NCBI GenBank assembly: GCA_031550725.1
Contig: JAVBOH010000008.1
Location: 454,983 to 518,982 of the forward strand
Reading direction: 5' to 3'
Length of the DNA stretch: 64,000 bases
DNA from: UBA946 sp031550725
Lineage (GTDB): Bacteria > Bacillota > Clostridia > Oscillospirales > Ruminococcaceae
In this document: piece after piece, positions 61,983 to 64,000 of the stretch
Layout of the letters: every line of letters starts with the position of its first letter
Position numbering within the stretch: the first letter of the stretch is position 1
Notes under the pieces: generated by a model
What the model saw: only the letters and a program-made list of their open reading frames with translations
Told to the model about the DNA's origin: nothing
The model's database searches: none
Translations under genes and position numbers: made by a program

Positions 61983-62172
61983 ATACTATTCCCAAGTTAA
62001 AAGCATACAATGCTTTTAACTAACGCATATAAAGCAAGCTTTATATGCGTTGCGGCTGCGCCGCTGGGATGCCGTCAATACTTTCCTGCGTGTGTTTTGC
62101 TATGCAAAACACACGGCGGCAATGAAATTGCCGTATTAAAACAATGCAATTGTTTTAATCAGGGATTAGTAT
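61983..62172. repeat. Hairpin-array element, copy 2 (full length)
   Basis: Ends ATACTATTCCC (61983-61993) and GGGATTAGTAT (62162-62172) are inverted repeats, 10 of 11 matching. Inside are six perfect hairpins in a row: 61996-62020 (11 bp), 62022-62051 (14 bp), 62052-62064 (GCGGC/GCCGC), 62089-62115 (12 bp), 62117-62133 (7 bp) and 62135-62159 (11 bp). The core at 62065-62087 is shared with copy 1. The element ends at the stop codon of the GH127 gene. No ORF. Confidence 0.7.
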
Positions 62173-64000
62173 TACATCTCAGGAATCCAAACCCTCATCT
62201 GATTAACACCTCTGTTAGCCCAAGCATAATAAGGTATAAGAGTAATCTTAACACTTTCCTTTTCAGGACGATTATAGGAATATAAGCTGTCAGAACTCTT
62301 AACTCTAAATCCGTCAACATAAATTTCCTTAATATCGCAAAGCTTATCAGCCATATATTCGCTTACAACAGGAACAGCGTTTTTATCAGCATAAAGACCC
62401 AGAACATCATCCATATTGTCATGACCCTCTGCGCAATAAACAACAGGTCCGATAGAAAATGCAGTCTTACCGCTGTTATCACTAACAAGCTTGTTAGTAT
62501 AAACACGCTTAACGGACATATCAAGGCAAAGAGTAACAATATCGCTTGATTTAAATACACGGTTTATATAAGCATACCCATCCTTGATATCACAAGTGAT
62601 TTTCTCGCCGTTTAGCTGTATATCAGTATTTTCGCTCCAGTCAGGAAGTCTGATTGCAAGAGTAAGCTCCATATTATCGCTAAAGCTGTAAACGATATTG
62701 TTATCATAAGGGTAGCCAGTCGCAACTGTAATTTTACCGCCAATGCTGTCGGAAACATCAAGTGTACCACCAAGATAAAGATGTGAATATACCGTTTTGT
62801 TCTCGATGCTCCAAGCATATTCAGGGATGGATGCAAGAAGTCTTGCGACATTTGGAGGACAGCAGGCACATGTAAACCAAGCAGGTCTTGCAGTGAGTGT
62901 ATGGAAATGTGTCTTGCAGTTTGCAGAAATACCTGGCAAAGATTCAAGCGGATTAACATAGAAGAATTTTGTGCCGTCAAGCTCCATTCCAGCTAGAACA
63001 CAGTTGTATAAAGCCCTCTCCATAACATCAGCATACTTGCTGTTTTTATCAAGTGCAAGCATTTTTCTAGCCATGAAAATTAGTCCGATAGCGGCACAGG
63101 TTTCGGCATATGCAGTATCGTTAGGCAAATGATAATCCTTTGTGAAGGCCTCACCCTCATAAGCAGAGCCTATTGCACCTGTGATATACATTCTGTTTTC
63201 GGTGATGTTATTCCACAATGTTTCGCAAGCCTTTTTAAGCGACTCATCATTATTTTTTAGCGCAAGGTCAGCCATGGCAGTATACAAATAAACTGCACGA
63301 ACAGAATGTCCTGTTGCTTTATCCTGTTCACGAACAGGTGCAGATGCCTGCATATATTCCTTGTCATAAGGATTGTTTCCCCAGACAGTCCAGCCAGCTT
63401 TTTCATGTTCCTTAATGAAATAATCGCTGTCAACACCACGTACATCAACAAAATGCGATGCGAGTTCAAGATACTTCTCATTTTCAGTATGACGATATAA
63501 TCTCATAAGTGCAAGTTCAATTTCAGGATGTCCCGAATAGCCTTCCGCACCCTCTGTAATAAAATGATTATAAATATGGTCGGACATTCTGCACATAACA
63601 TCAAGTAGTTTATTCTTGCCTGTGCATTCAGCATAAGCAACAGCAGCCTCAATCATGTGTCCTGCACAATAAAGCTCATGTGCCTCCATAAGATTAGTCC
63701 AGCGCTTTTCAGGGGATTTAACAGTGAAATATGTATTCAAATAACCATCATCATGCTGTGCAGATTCGATAATATCAATAATTTCATCACAGCGAGCCTC
63801 AAGCTCCTTGTCAGGAAATTCAGCAAGTGAATAAGCAGCACCCTCAAGCCACTTAGCAACATCACTATCCTGAAAAACCATACCATAAAATTCACCCTCA
63901 CACTTACCGTTTTTTAAATATTCAGCAGCAAGACGAAAGTTTTCAATACAATGGCTTTTTTCAGCACCCTCAATTTCATCCTTAAGTGCGCGCTCCTGAT
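62172..64000 (-). CDS. GH127 beta-L-arabinofuranosidase (DUF1680), 5' end outside window
   Basis: The frame stays open to base 64000 (608 residues visible), so the ATG at 63881 is internal. Motifs: FYGMVFQDSDVAKWLEGAAY, HDDGYLNTYF, AHELYCAGHMIEAAVAYAEC, the Zn/catalytic region ETCAAIGLIFMARKMLAL and ACCPPNVARLLASIPEYAWS, which holds the nucleophile Cys in CCPPN. GH127 enzymes remove beta-L-arabinofuranose from plant glycans. No signal peptide can be judged. The C-terminal beta-sandwich ends RVWIPEM. The gene suggests use of plant cell-wall arabinans or extensin sugars. Confidence 0.93.
   Translation of the reverse strand, partial: QERALKDEIEGAEKSHCIENFRLAAEYLKNGKCEGEFYGMVFQDSDVAKWLEGAAYSLAEFPDKELEARCDEIIDIIESAQHDDGYLNTYFTVKSPEKRWTNLMEAHELYCAGHMIEAAVAYAECTGKNKLLDVMCRMSDHIYNHFITEGAEGYSGHPEIELALMRLYRHTENEKYLELASHFVDVRGVDSDYFIKEHEKAGWTVWGNNPYDKEYMQASAPVREQDKATGHSVRAVYLYTAMADLALKNNDESLKKACETLWNNITENRMYITGAIGSAYEGEAFTKDYHLPNDTAYAETCAAIGLIFMARKMLALDKNSKYADVMERALYNCVLAGMELDGTKFFYVNPLESLPGISANCKTHFHTLTARPAWFTCACCPPNVARLLASIPEYAWSIENKTVYSHLYLGGTLDVSDSIGGKITVATGYPYDNNIVYSFSDNMELTLAIRLPDWSENTDIQLNGEKITCDIKDGYAYINRVFKSSDIVTLCLDMSVKRVYTNKLVSDNSGKTAFSIGPVVYCAEGHDNMDDVLGLYADKNAVPVVSEYMADKLCDIKEIYVDGFRVKSSDSLYSYNRPEKESVKITLIPYYAWANRGVNQMRVWIPEM

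Noticed and set aside
1..64000. CRISPR array, insertion sequence, prophage or antiphage system
   Set aside because: No regularly spaced direct repeats, transposase, integrase or defence genes were seen; the hairpin elements are the only mobile-looking DNA.

Overview
The window is about 64 kb of an AT-rich, endospore-forming, flagellated Clostridia-type Firmicute. Evidence: spore genes (gpr, spoVAC), a Gram-positive flagellar and chemotaxis locus with FliY, CheC and CheD, FliW/CsrA/FlgM control, and Shine-Dalgarno sites mostly of the form AAAGGATG. A gut or rumen relative is plausible (GH127 beta-L-arabinofuranosidase gene, DUF4830, DUF6179 and DUF6323 proteins), but I cannot name a species.

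Layout. 1-3729: large hybrid sensor kinase, open at the left edge. 3730-4229: GC-rich hairpin block, then a close match to a sigma-28 promoter. 4230-12643: late flagellar operon (flgM, flgN-like, flgK, flgL, DUF6470, fliW, csrA, fliD, fliS, one unassigned small gene). 12692-12768: tRNA-Arg(CCG). 12818-18541, mostly minus strand: nadB, an Xre regulator with two inverted operator-like sites, spoVAC, gpr, then rpsT on plus, and two unassigned minus genes (one membrane protein, one papain-like amidase fold). 18854-21045: a PilZ protein, a ParA-type ATPase and a ComFB-like protein. 21608-48056: the main fla/che operon in near-classical order (flgB flgC fliE fliF fliG fliH fliI fliJ fliK flgD, flagellar operon protein, flgE flbD motA motB fliM fliY cheY fliO fliP fliQ fliR flhB flhA, sigma-28, flgF-like, flgG-like, cheC cheD). 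flhF, flhG and fliL are missing from their usual slots. 48145-64000: mixed functions, including an amino-acid ABC transporter, serS, a secreted FN3 protein, a YkgJ-type protein, a cytosolic PocR chemoreceptor with a YjfB-like motility protein, a PP2C phosphatase, a DUF6323/DUF6179 pair, hflX behind an attenuator-like leader, feoA, a DUF4830 protein, a D-cysteine desulfhydrase-like enzyme and a GH127 gene cut by the right edge.

How it works together. The main operon, read from a sigma-A-like promoter, builds the basal body, export gate, switch, hook and stator and encodes sigma-28. Sigma-28 would then read the late operon, which encodes its own anti-sigma factor FlgM, the hook-filament junction, cap and chaperones, and the FliW-CsrA post-transcriptional switch. 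CheY, CheC, CheD and the PocR receptor supply part of chemotaxis. CheA, CheW, CheB, CheR and flagellin are not in the window.

Most interesting observations: (i) the hflX leader, with a consensus promoter, a small leader ORF, a terminator and a possible antiterminator segment inside the ORF; (ii) a modular hairpin-array intergenic element in two copies near 61.7-62.2 kb; (iii) the PilZ-ParA-ComFB group; (iv) a FliM-type docking motif placed mid-protein in FliY; (v) structured RNA-like segments between flagellar genes.
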